Source: Oscillospiraceae bacterium (GTDB lineage: Bacteria; Bacillota; Clostridia; Oscillospirales; Ruminococcaceae). From it: a stretch of 64,000 nucleotides of DNA. The notes beneath the pieces are model-generated. The model worked only from the letters and a program-made list of their open reading frames with translations, was not told the DNA's origin and did no database searches. Made by a program: the position numbers and the translations under genes. The stretch is from positions 1 to 64,000 of the forward strand of contig JAFQIY010000033.1 of the NCBI GenBank assembly GCA_017415165.1. Reading direction: 5' to 3'. Positions 54,686 through 63,083 of this stretch are shown here, piece by piece (the first letter of the stretch is position 1; the number at the start of each line of letters is the position of its first letter).

Positions 54686-55364
54686 TTTCAGCCGCCTTTC
54701 TGACCGCCTTATAGCCAAGACCCTTCACGGTTATAATTTCAAAATCGGGACAGCTGCCGAACTTTTCACGGAGATGACTGATATGCACATCAACTGTTCT
54801 TTCGGTGCTGTCACTGTCATAGCCCCATATTTCGTCCATAAGTTGAGTACGGGTAAAGATGCGGTTTGACTGAGAAAGAAGCTTGAACAGCATAAGAAAT
54901 TCCTTGTTTGTAAGCGTAACGCTTTCGCCGTTTGATACAGCGGTATAGTTGTCATAGTCAAGAATAGTGCTGCCGACAGTGAGCTTTCTGTCGCTTATTG
55001 CCTTTGCACGGCGGAGAAGCGCCGAAACACGGAGAAGCATTTCCTCCATATCGATAGGCTTTACCATATAGTCGTCAGCACCGCATCCGAAGCCTGTTTT
55101 CTTATCTTCCACAGATGCCTTTGCGGTAATTATCAGCACGGGAATTTCTGCTCCTGTTTTTCTTATTTCACGGACAAGCTCAAAGCCGTCCATTTCGGGC
55201 ATCATCACATCTGTTATAAGCAGGTCAATGTGATTTTCCGAAAGTATGCCCAGCGCCTCCTCTCCGTTACTGCTTTCGAGCACCGTATAGCCGTCCTGCA
55301 AAAGGTATTCGCACATAAGCTTTCGGATATTTCTGTCGTCCTCACAGACAAGTACGCTGAACAT
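54678..55364 (-). CDS. OmpR/PhoB-family response regulator
   Basis: Encodes 228 residues. The receiver domain has acidic D9-D10, the phospho-acceptor D52 (I-T-D-V-M-M-P) and a Lys in V-K-P-I. The C-terminal winged helix (about 130-225) shows L-T-N-K-E-F-L-M-L and the R-T-V-D-V-H-I-S-H-L-R recognition region. GGGGGAA precedes the ATG. Encoded between cotH-like (42-base gap) and its kinase; it may regulate this operon. Confidence 0.92.
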   Translation of the reverse strand: MFSVLVCEDDRNIRKLMCEYLLQDGYTVLESSNGEEALGILSENHIDLLITDVMMPEMDGFELVREIRKTGAEIPVLIITAKASVEDKKTGFGCGADDYMVKPIDMEEMLLRVSALLRRAKAISDRKLTVGSTILDYDNYTAVSNGESVTLTNKEFLMLFKLLSQSNRIFTRTQLMDEIWGYDSDSTERTVDVHISHLREKFGSCPDFEIITVKGLGYKAVRKAAENE

Positions 55365-55406
55365 ATTATTCCCCCTGAAATTTATTTTTAAGTGACAAAG
55401 CCTTTG

Positions 55407-57152
55407 TTATGACTGAGTTTGCTCCGACGGCTTCTGAGGAAAATCCGTACCGTTCGGCGGGAAATTCCCCTCAGCTCCGTCAGGCATTTGCGGAAATTCA
55501 CCGTCTGGCATCTGAGGAAAATCACCATTCGGTATCTGCGGAGGTTCATTTCCTGCTGGAAAATTATTATCGGGACGATTATTTCTGCCGAAATTCCCAA
55601 AATCACCTTTGCCGCCCATTCCTGTGCCAAGGTCGGAAAGGCTGACGCTTGAAGCGTCCACAAGCTTGTCGGGATTTGCTTTCTGCTCATCGGTTGTTGA
55701 AGGTACTGTGCCGTCAAGCTGACCGATGATGCTTGTCATACGAAGCTCTGCAATTGCTTTGAAGGCGTCGATTGCCTTTGTGTACTCGTCAAATGTATGG
55801 AATGCTGTGGGGTCGTTTTCGACGTAACTGCCGATTGCTGAATTTATCTTATCAAGCTTTGCGGCAAATTTTCCGTCAGCAAAGTAATTATCCATAAGCT
55901 GTTTCAGATATCCGTGATATTTTGCTAGGTACTCCTCATTTTCAAGCAGCTTTGAGATAAGCGGTCTTTCGGACATATCCACGCTGCTTACGGGAGTATC
56001 CACAGGAAAATTCACGGTGTCGGATGCTCCGCCGCCCTGAAATCCGCCCCAGGCATAGTTGTAGTCCCAGGGGAGAATTTGCAGCTTTCCGCCGTACTCA
56101 TAGATATAGTAATTCTGTGCCATATTCGAAGAATAGCTGTCCAGATTTACCACAACCGTATGTACTGCAAGATAACGGAGAATTTCGTCCACGTCAAAAT
56201 ATTCTTCTATATTTTCACCCTCATTTAGCGCTTTTATTGCAGCTATTACACGCTGATAATCCTCCTCAGTGCTGTCATTTCCGACGGCATTGCTGAAAAT
56301 TGCGGGGTAGCTTGAGCTGTTGTCATCAATATAGAGAAGTGCGCCGCCTGTTGAGCCTGCACCCATACCTCCACCGCCGAAGCCGCCTTTACCGTCTTTG
56401 CCGAAGTGCTGCTTTTCGGAATTTTCTTCCGCAGGCTTTTCACTTTCGGAAAAGCTTTTGCCGAAGTCATCACGGAAGCTTTCAAAATTCATTGCATCTT
56501 TATTGTTTCCGCCCATTCCGTCTACAGATTTTACGTTGTACAGCACGCCGCTTTCGTTGCCGCTGTTTACACGATGCTCGTAGCTGTCGTTGTATGCTTC
56601 AAGGGCAAAGTACAGTCCCCATTTTTCTCCGTTGAGGGAGATATCTGCATAGTTGAAGTATGGTGTTTCAATGCCCATTGATTTCATCATATCAAAGGTT
56701 GTGTATTCCTTCATACAGGTTGCATCGCCAATCATATTGTTAAGCACCAGCATATCAAGCCCGTAACAGGTCTGTCCGTCGACGTATTCGTCAAACTTGA
56801 TTTTGAAGCTGTAGCGGTCGCTGTCAGAGGACGAGACCTGCTGAAGGCTGTTGTTGCCCTTAGGACGTATTCCTGCGTTTGTGAATTTTCTGCCGTTTAT
56901 GACCACGTCTACGGAAATGTATTCCTCATTCATAGCGTTGTCAAGCATATTCTGCCACGTTGTTTCGTCAGCGATAATGTCAATTGTCATAACCTCCGTG
57001 CCGAAAAACTGACTTGCATACATCGGCTCTGCTTTTGCAGATAAGGTTTCCTTCAATTCGCCGTTGGGAATAATCAGCATAATGAGCACGACTGCAACGG
57101 CAATAATTATTGCTGACACTGCTATGACGGTTGTTCTTTTATTTTCTTTCAC
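55407..57152 (-). CDS. cotH: CotH-kinase family protein, membrane anchored
   Basis: Encodes 581 residues, GTG start with AAGGGTG upstream. One N-terminal span (about 8-28) is followed by the CotH domain (about 45-460). That domain contains the G-I-R-P-K-G-N-N-S start, F-K-I-K-F-D, the L-N-N-M-I-G-D region, and L-P-W-D-Y-N-Y-A-W-G, a conserved metal/active-site segment in atypical protein kinases of this family. A Gly/Lys insert (about 245-270) breaks the domain. The tail (about 515-581) is Pro/Gly/Asn-rich with F-P-Q-M-P-D-G-E repeats. CotH kinases phosphorylate spore-coat proteins in Bacillus; extracellular members exist in Ruminococcus-like bacteria. First gene of an operon with the two-component pair. 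Confidence 0.83.
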   Translation of the reverse strand: MKENKRTTVIAVSAIIIAVAVVLIMLIIPNGELKETLSAKAEPMYASQFFGTEVMTIDIIADETTWQNMLDNAMNEEYISVDVVINGRKFTNAGIRPKGNNSLQQVSSSDSDRYSFKIKFDEYVDGQTCYGLDMLVLNNMIGDATCMKEYTTFDMMKSMGIETPYFNYADISLNGEKWGLYFALEAYNDSYEHRVNSGNESGVLYNVKSVDGMGGNNKDAMNFESFRDDFGKSFSESEKPAEENSEKQHFGKDGKGGFGGGGMGAGSTGGALLYIDDNSSSYPAIFSNAVGNDSTEEDYQRVIAAIKALNEGENIEEYFDVDEILRYLAVHTVVVNLDSYSSNMAQNYYIYEYGGKLQILPWDYNYAWGGFQGGGASDTVNFPVDTPVSSVDMSERPLISKLLENEEYLAKYHGYLKQLMDNYFADGKFAAKLDKINSAIGSYVENDPTAFHTFDEYTKAIDAFKAIAELRMTSIIGQLDGTVPSTTDEQKANPDKLVDASSVSLSDLGTGMGGKGDFGNFGRNNRPDNNFPAGNEPPQIPNGDFPQMPDGEFPQMPDGAEGNFPPNGTDFPQKPSEQTQS

Positions 57153-57248
57153 TTGCGTTCACCCTTTTTTCATATTGACAAGGACTATTATATAGGTGCA
57201 ATATTAAATCTGTGTTAAATAAAGTGATTTTAAGATGAAAGGTTTGTG

Positions 57249-57280
57249 AAAAAGCCGCTGTTTCGGTGAAACAACGGCTT
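57249..57280 (-). terminator. Terminator of the GAF-GGDEF gene
   Basis: Stem AAGCCGCTGTTT / AAACAACGGCTT with one mismatch and, on the reverse strand, a short T-run. Confidence 0.65.
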
Positions 57281-57285
57281 GAATA

Positions 57286-58305
57286 TTAAAGTATAACCTG
57301 ATTTCTGCCATTCTGCTTTGCTGTATAAAGCTTTTCGTCGGCGTCCTTGATGTTGTCTTCAATGGATTTGGACAAATCAATTTCGGTTACACCGAAGCTC
57401 ATTGTAACCTTGATTTCCAAATCCTCAAACTTACAGACGGAATCCATAATTACCAGTCTTAAACGTTCGGCAATTTCCGCCGCCTGCTTTGCTTCGGTAT
57501 CGGGAAGAATTACAATGAATTCCTCACCGCCCCAACGGTAGATGCCGTCGCAGTATCTTGAATTCTGACGGAAAGCGGATGCAACGTGTCTCAGCACGGC
57601 GTCACCTGCGTTATGACCGTATGTATCGTTGACCTTCTTGAAGAAGTCAATGTCACAGATGAACAGTGAAACTGTATGGAATTCATCGGGATTGTCCAGA
57701 AGCTTTTTATATGTGTTGTTATAGTCGTGATGGAAGCCCATTCTGTTTTTAAGCTCGGTAAGCTTATCGTGCATCGAGTCATCAAGGAATGTTTCGGACT
57801 CAAGTGTTATTCCGCAGATAAATGCAGCAAGAGAAAGCTTGCGCACGTCCTCAACGATATCAAACTTACCGTCGTTATCAAGCTTGTTTATAGCCTGATA
57901 AGCGCCGATAAACTCGCCCTTGCAGTTGGAAACAGGCATAACAAGGATTGATTTTGTCACATAGCCTGTCTTTTTATCAACAGCAGAATTGAAGTCAGGG
58001 TGGTTGTAAGGGTCATTGGTAACAATCGGCTTGCCCTCGGCAAGAGCCTTGCCTACGAGACCTGTACCTTCGGGAATAGTAATTCTGCCCGTACCTACAG
58101 CAGCGGTTGTCCAGATTTCGTGGGCACGCTTATCCCACTTCCAGAAGCTGGCTCTGTCGGCATTGACAAGCACCTTGCTCAGCTCGGTAAGGAGTCTGAA
58201 TATTTCGGCGTGGTCGTTGGAAGCGTCGGAGTCGTCCACGCTCATCTGCTTATATAAATCTGACGTGATTTCAAAAATATGGTCAAGCATAGCATTGTTA
58301 TTCAT
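57286..58305 (-). CDS. GAF-GGDEF diguanylate cyclase
   Basis: Encodes 339 residues, cytoplasmic. A GAF-type sensor domain (about 20-165) precedes a GGDEF domain with the active-site motif W-G-G-E-E-F, preceded by R-Y-C-D, a typical I-site R-x-x-D five residues upstream. So it should make cyclic di-GMP and be feedback-inhibited. ATG 58305 has GAAAGGA upstream; the ATG at 58323 is less likely. Promoter at 58339-58367. Confidence 0.9.
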   Translation of the reverse strand: MNNNAMLDHIFEITSDLYKQMSVDDSDASNDHAEIFRLLTELSKVLVNADRASFWKWDKRAHEIWTTAAVGTGRITIPEGTGLVGKALAEGKPIVTNDPYNHPDFNSAVDKKTGYVTKSILVMPVSNCKGEFIGAYQAINKLDNDGKFDIVEDVRKLSLAAFICGITLESETFLDDSMHDKLTELKNRMGFHHDYNNTYKKLLDNPDEFHTVSLFICDIDFFKKVNDTYGHNAGDAVLRHVASAFRQNSRYCDGIYRWGGEEFIVILPDTEAKQAAEIAERLRLVIMDSVCKFEDLEIKVTMSFGVTEIDLSKSIEDNIKDADEKLYTAKQNGRNQVIL

Positions 58306-58338
58306 ACAAAAGCGTCCTTTCACGGAGTATTTAATGAT

Positions 58339-58367
58339 ATTATACCATTTTACGAAAAAAAAGTAAA
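58339..58367 (-). promoter_or_regulatory. Promoter of the GAF-GGDEF gene
   Basis: On the reverse strand: TTTACT (weak), 17-base spacer, TATAAT. Confidence 0.45.
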
Positions 58368-58396
58368 TAGAAATTCAAAAAAAATTCATAAAAGTA

Positions 58397-58425
58397 GTGA
58401 CAAATTAATTTTGATGTGGTATAAT
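58397..58425 (+). promoter_or_regulatory. Promoter of the FecR-domain gene
   Basis: GTGACA, 17-base spacer, TATAAT (58420-58425), about 70 bases before the ATG. Confidence 0.5.
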
Positions 58426-58495
58426 ATATGTCAGTAAATAAATCTCAGCTTCGTTTTGAACAGCATTTTATTTTTTACACAAAAGGAGAGCATTT

Positions 58496-61042
58496 ATGAA
58501 ATTTCTTGCTGCGCTTTCACTGAAGGCTAAAATTATAGCAGGAGCTGTGACGGTTGCTGCAATTGCGGGTACTGCCGCGATTGTAATCGTTATTTCGGCT
58601 ATGCCTGAGGCTTTCAGACTGCTGAAAATATTTGAAATGACAGGAACTTCGGTTGTAACCCGTGCAGATGCGGGGGCGATTGACGCTTATACGGGAATGA
58701 ACCTTGAAAGCGGCGATATTGTTGAGGTCGGTGCTGAAAGTACGATGACGCTTTCCCTTGACAGTGACAAATATCTTACGCTTGACCCGAATACCGTTCT
58801 GGAGCTTATTGCCGAGGGTACGGAGGAGGACAGCAAAACAACTGTAAATCTCAGGAATGGCGGCGTGCTGAATGAAATTACCGAGCCGCTTTCCGATGAG
58901 TCATCCTACTCGGTAAACACCCCTAAGGCAACTATGGCTGTACGCGGAACAAGCTTCTATGTTTCGGTAATGGTGCTTGACGACGGTTCGTACATAACAG
59001 ATATTTCTGTTTTCCACGGCAAGGTGGAAATTCAGCTTATTGACGAGGAGGGCAATCCGAGAGGTGAACCTGTTATGGTTCAGCCTAATGAAAGCGCTGC
59101 TATTCTTACTGTGCCGTCAGAGGGCAGCATAACAGGCGCTGAAATCAACGGTACGTCCTGCTTCATTCTCCGCAAGAGTGACGGCAGCAATACCTTTGCT
59201 GTGCTGGAATACGGTGAAAATCCGATTATGCCGCTGAATCTCAATATTATACCGAAAAGTGTCATTGAACGCATACTGAATACTCACGACAAGACAGATA
59301 TTGTGCTTTCAGAAGATGTTCTCCGTTCGATTTTAGGTGACGATTCGCTTTCTGCAAATTCAGAAACAACAGCACAGATAGCTGCCGATGAAACAACTGC
59401 TTCCGAAACAATGGCTGAAACCACTGTTCCTGAAACTACAACGACTGTGCTTTTGGAAACTACCGTTCCTGAAACCACTGTGACAGAGGAGACCGTTATT
59501 CCAAGTGAAATAACATCTGTTCCCGAAACAGAAGCTTCCGAAACATCATTTACCGAGACGACTGCTGTTTCGAAGGTGCAGAATATGACTGATACGACAA
59601 CGGTTTCAAAAGCGACTAAGAAAACCACAATTACCGAAAAGACAACTACTGCTGCTAAAACAACAGTGAAGACCACTGCTGCAGTGACAGAAACAACTAC
59701 TGTTCCTTCGGACCCCAAATATATTGTGACCACAACTCCGGTAACTAAACCTGCGGTTACCACAACACCTGTTATTACCTCTACAACAAAAGCTGTAACA
59801 ACTACGGAAGAAACCACAACGACAGAAGAAACAACTACTACCGAAGAAACCACTGAGGCTGAACCTGTTTATTATACGGTGAACTTTGTTTCAGACCCGG
59901 GCGGTATTACAGTAGCGGCACCACAGACTGTCGAAGAAGGCGGATATGCTGAACAGCCGACTGATTATTCAGAATCCATCAATATTGGCGGTGAAGAATA
60001 TACATTCTGGGGATTTGAAGCATCATTCGGTCCGATTACAGCTGATACGGATATACCTGTCAAATATGTTAAGAAGGTTACTGTATTCAGCGTTTATGTA
60101 ACAGACAACGGCACAACAACTCTTGTGGGCGAATATGATGAGGGCGCAAGCTTCACACTTCCTTCGCCTGCGGGCAAGGAGGGTGCTACCTTTAAATACT
60201 GGGGACTCAGGGGAGTAACCTCAGGCGGTACACAAAAAGAGAGGGGACAGTATCAGCCAGGTGCTTCTTTGACAGCAAGTTACGGCAATGCTTACGAATT
60301 TGAGTCCAACTCTGATACTAATATCAAGTTTGAGGCGGTTTATGAGGATAAGACACCTGCAACTATAACTTATGTATATAATGGTGTGACATATAAGACC
60401 GAAAACCGTTATGTGGGAGATTCACTTCTTGTACCTGGATTTGATGCGACTGCGGCAGGTATTCCTGCGGAAACTTCCTATACATTTAATGGTTACAAAT
60501 ATGGTAATAACCAAAGCTGTACGATAGGTGATACTATTACGATTGAGGGCGATCTGACTTTGAATGCTGATATTGCAATATCTGTAACGGTAACATTCCT
60601 TGATCATGCGGATAACGTAATTGGCACAAGCACTGGAAACGCTGGTTCTGCAATTGCCGATAGCCCTACCGCACCTGCTCGTAACGGCTACAGCTTCACA
60701 GGCTGGCTTCGTGTTGACAATGGTGCTTCTTTCGACGGAAATATTCCCGCAGATGCAACAACTGATTTCAGCGTAAAGGCGGATTATTTGGGAGACCCTG
60801 TTACAATTACATTTACATATAACGGAAATACATATGCAACATATTCAGGTGACCTTTATAGAGTTGGCGAAGAGTTTATACTCCCTGAATTTGATTATGC
60901 AGCGGCTGGAATATCCAGTACTACTCATACATTTTCAGCATATACCTATGGCACGGGTGATCTTCTTCCACATTATCCGGCAGGAACAAAAGTTACTCTT
61001 TCAGGTGACAGAACGTATCAGGCCATTGTAACATCACCATAA
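58496..61042 (+). CDS. FecR-domain surface protein with Thr-rich stalk and B-repeat-like domains
   Basis: Encodes 848 residues. One N-terminal span (about 11-35) anchors it. A FecR-like domain (about 50-210) shows G-D-I-V-E-V-G, L-R-N-G-G-V-L and the core P-K-A-T-M-A-V-R-G-T-S-F. A Thr/Glu-rich stalk (about 290-460, many E-T-T) leads to about five InlB/Listeria-Bacteroides-type repeats of 70-80 residues (Y-T-V-N-F-V-S, then F-W-G-F; V-T-V-T-F-L-D, then F-T-G-W-L). There is no LPXTG at the end, so the N-terminal span is the only visible anchor. AAAGGAGA precedes the ATG. Likely a cell-surface binding protein; ligand unknown. Confidence 0.83.
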   Translation: MKFLAALSLKAKIIAGAVTVAAIAGTAAIVIVISAMPEAFRLLKIFEMTGTSVVTRADAGAIDAYTGMNLESGDIVEVGAESTMTLSLDSDKYLTLDPNTVLELIAEGTEEDSKTTVNLRNGGVLNEITEPLSDESSYSVNTPKATMAVRGTSFYVSVMVLDDGSYITDISVFHGKVEIQLIDEEGNPRGEPVMVQPNESAAILTVPSEGSITGAEINGTSCFILRKSDGSNTFAVLEYGENPIMPLNLNIIPKSVIERILNTHDKTDIVLSEDVLRSILGDDSLSANSETTAQIAADETTASETMAETTVPETTTTVLLETTVPETTVTEETVIPSEITSVPETEASETSFTETTAVSKVQNMTDTTTVSKATKKTTITEKTTTAAKTTVKTTAAVTETTTVPSDPKYIVTTTPVTKPAVTTTPVITSTTKAVTTTEETTTTEETTTTEETTEAEPVYYTVNFVSDPGGITVAAPQTVEEGGYAEQPTDYSESINIGGEEYTFWGFEASFGPITADTDIPVKYVKKVTVFSVYVTDNGTTTLVGEYDEGASFTLPSPAGKEGATFKYWGLRGVTSGGTQKERGQYQPGASLTASYGNAYEFESNSDTNIKFEAVYEDKTPATITYVYNGVTYKTENRYVGDSLLVPGFDATAAGIPAETSYTFNGYKYGNNQSCTIGDTITIEGDLTLNADIAISVTVTFLDHADNVIGTSTGNAGSAIADSPTAPARNGYSFTGWLRVDNGASFDGNIPADATTDFSVKADYLGDPVTITFTYNGNTYATYSGDLYRVGEEFILPEFDYAAAGISSTTHTFSAYTYGTGDLLPHYPAGTKVTLSGDRTYQAIVTSP

Positions 61043-61047
61043 ATTCC

Positions 61048-61078
61048 AAAACCGATGGACATTTCTCCGTCGGTTTTG
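61048..61078 (+). terminator. Terminator of the FecR-domain gene
   Basis: Stem AAAACCGATGGA / TCCGTCGGTTTT with one mismatch, followed by GCTTTTG. Confidence 0.7.
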
Positions 61079-61117
61079 CTTTTGCACAAAAAGTCAGTTG
61101 TCGGACACAATATGCTA

Positions 61118-61146
61118 TTGATTTGTCGGAATTAATAGTGTATAAT
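61118..61146 (+). promoter_or_regulatory. Promoter of the araD-MFS-GH43 unit
   Basis: TTGATT, 17-base spacer, TATAAT (61141-61146), 38 bases before araD. Confidence 0.6.
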
Positions 61147-61183
61147 TAGCACGATATTTTATTACTTGCAAAGGAGAACTGCT

Positions 61184-61879
61184 ATGCTTGAAAATTTAAA
61201 GCAGGAAGTGCTGAAGGCTAATCTTCTGCTTCCGAAATATAATCTTGTTACATTTACCTGGGGCAACGTTTCGGCAATTGACCGTGAAAGCGGTATGGTT
61301 GTCATCAAGCCGTCAGGGGTGGAATATGACGGTATGACCGCTGAGGATATGGTTGTGGTTGAGCTTGCTACGGGCAAGGTTGCTGAGGGCAAGTACAAGC
61401 CTTCAAGCGATACGCCTACTCATCTTGAGCTTTACCGTGCGTTTGAAAATATCGGTGGAATTGTTCACACCCACAGCCGTTGGGCAACTTCATTTGCGCA
61501 GGCAGGTGCGGGAATTGTCCCGATGGGCACGACTCAGGCGGATTATTTCTATGGTGAAATTCCCTGCACAAGGGCAATGACACCTGAGGAGATTGCAGGG
61601 GAGTACGAAAAGGAAACGGGCACGGTTATCATTGAGGCTTTCAAGGGACTTGACCCGATGGATATTCCTGCGGTGCTGGTAAAGAGTCACGGACCTTTTG
61701 CCTGGGGCACGGACGCTATGAATGCGGTGCACAATGCAGTGGTGCTTGAAGAAATTGCATTTATGAATTATCACGCTATGGGTGTCAACCCTGCGGCGGG
61801 ACGTATGCAGCAGGAATTGCTTGACAAGCATTATCTCCGCAAGCACGGTGCTAATGCTTATTATGGACAAAAAATCTAA
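61184..61879 (+). CDS. araD: L-ribulose-5-phosphate 4-epimerase
   Basis: Encodes 231 residues of the class II aldolase/AraD family. Zn ligands are visible in V-H-T-H-S-R-W-A, and later H residues lie in K-S-H-G-P-F-A-W-G. The typical start L-K-x-x-V-L-x-A-N-L-x-L-P and T-W-G-N-V-S-x-I-D-R-E are conserved. It converts L-ribulose-5-P to D-xylulose-5-P, the last step of arabinose entry into the pentose phosphate pathway. ATG 61184 with AAGGAGA upstream is preferred to the frame start at 61166. An MFS gene and a GH43 follow on the same strand. Confidence 0.92.
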   Translation: MLENLKQEVLKANLLLPKYNLVTFTWGNVSAIDRESGMVVIKPSGVEYDGMTAEDMVVVELATGKVAEGKYKPSSDTPTHLELYRAFENIGGIVHTHSRWATSFAQAGAGIVPMGTTQADYFYGEIPCTRAMTPEEIAGEYEKETGTVIIEAFKGLDPMDIPAVLVKSHGPFAWGTDAMNAVHNAVVLEEIAFMNYHAMGVNPAAGRMQQELLDKHYLRKHGANAYYGQKI

Positions 61880-61912
61880 AATCAAGATTTTAGGTTTGAT
61901 GGGTGAGTAAAT

Positions 61913-63079
61913 ATGTTTTCATTCCTGATAGTTATAATTTACATTGCGTTTATCAGCCTTGGTCTGCCTGACTCAATTACGGGGTCAGCGTGGCCTGTTA
62001 TGCACGGTGAGCTTGATGTGCCCCTTTCCTATGTGGGAATTGTGACGATGATTATTGCAGGCTGCACCATAATATCGGGACTGACTTCCGACTGGCTGAC
62101 GAGAAAGCTTGGTGCAGGACTTGTAACGGCGATAAGCGTAGCAATGACGGCGGCTGCACTGTTCGGATTTTCCGTTTCACACAGCTTTCTTCCCCTTTGC
62201 TTCTGGGCAATTCCTTATGGACTGGGAGCAGGTGCTGTTGATGCGGCACTGAACAATTATGTTGCACTCCATTATGCTTCACGGCATATGAGCTGGCTTC
62301 ACTGCTTCTGGGGAGTGGGTGCGGCGGCAGGACCGTATATAATGTCCTATGCACTGACTTCGGGGGCAGGCTGGAACAACGGTTACAGAATAATTTCGGT
62401 AATTCAGTTTGTGCTTACGGCTGTGCTTTTTGCAAGTCTGCCGATGTGGAAAAAGCGTACTGACGAAGCTGAAAACGGCGAGGAAACAAAATCAAAGGGC
62501 ATTATCGGCTCACTGAAAATCAAGGGCGTGCCGCTGGTGCTGGTGATGTTTTTCGGTTACTGTGCACTTGAAGCTACGGCGGGAATTTGGGCAAGCAGTT
62601 ACCTTGTTGAATACAAGGGTACGGACGCTGAAACTGCGGCGAGGTTTGCTTCGCTGTTTTATATAGGTATAACCGTGGGAAGGTTTGTATGCGGATTTGT
62701 TGCGGACAAAATCGGGGACAGAAATCTGATAAGGCTTGGTCTTACGGTTATTACGGTGGGACTTGTGATGATTATGCTTCCCGTGGAAAGCAATGCGGTT
62801 GCGCTTGTTGGTCTTGTGGTGGTGGGAATTGGCTGTGCGCCGATTTATCCGTCGGTTATTCACGCTACCCCTGCAAACTTTGGCAAGGAAAATTCTCAGG
62901 CTATTATCGGCATACAGATGGCGAGTGCTTACGTTGGCACGACTTTTATGCCACCGCTGTTTGGGGTGATTGCGGAAAATATAAACATTGGTCTGTATCC
63001 GTTCTATATGGCGGTTTTTGCGGTACTGATGGTTATCTGTTCGGAATGGCTCAACAAAAAAGTTTCGGAAAGGAATTGA
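61913..63079 (+). CDS. MFS sugar transporter (fucose-permease-like)
   Basis: Encodes 388 residues with about twelve hydrophobic spans. MFS signatures are S-D-W-L-T-R-K-L-G after span 2 and the matching V-A-D-K-I-G-D-R-N in the second half. The N-terminal run I-S-L-G-L-P-D-S-I-T-G-S-A-W-P is typical of FucP/YfkF-like permeases. It lies between araD and a GH43, so import of arabinose, xylose or short arabinosides is the likely role (inference). A weak GGTGAG site precedes the ATG. Confidence 0.85.
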   Translation: MFSFLIVIIYIAFISLGLPDSITGSAWPVMHGELDVPLSYVGIVTMIIAGCTIISGLTSDWLTRKLGAGLVTAISVAMTAAALFGFSVSHSFLPLCFWAIPYGLGAGAVDAALNNYVALHYASRHMSWLHCFWGVGAAAGPYIMSYALTSGAGWNNGYRIISVIQFVLTAVLFASLPMWKKRTDEAENGEETKSKGIIGSLKIKGVPLVLVMFFGYCALEATAGIWASSYLVEYKGTDAETAARFASLFYIGITVGRFVCGFVADKIGDRNLIRLGLTVITVGLVMIMLPVESNAVALVGLVVVGIGCAPIYPSVIHATPANFGKENSQAIIGIQMASAYVGTTFMPPLFGVIAENINIGLYPFYMAVFAVLMVICSEWLNKKVSERN

Positions 63080-63083
63080 TTAT

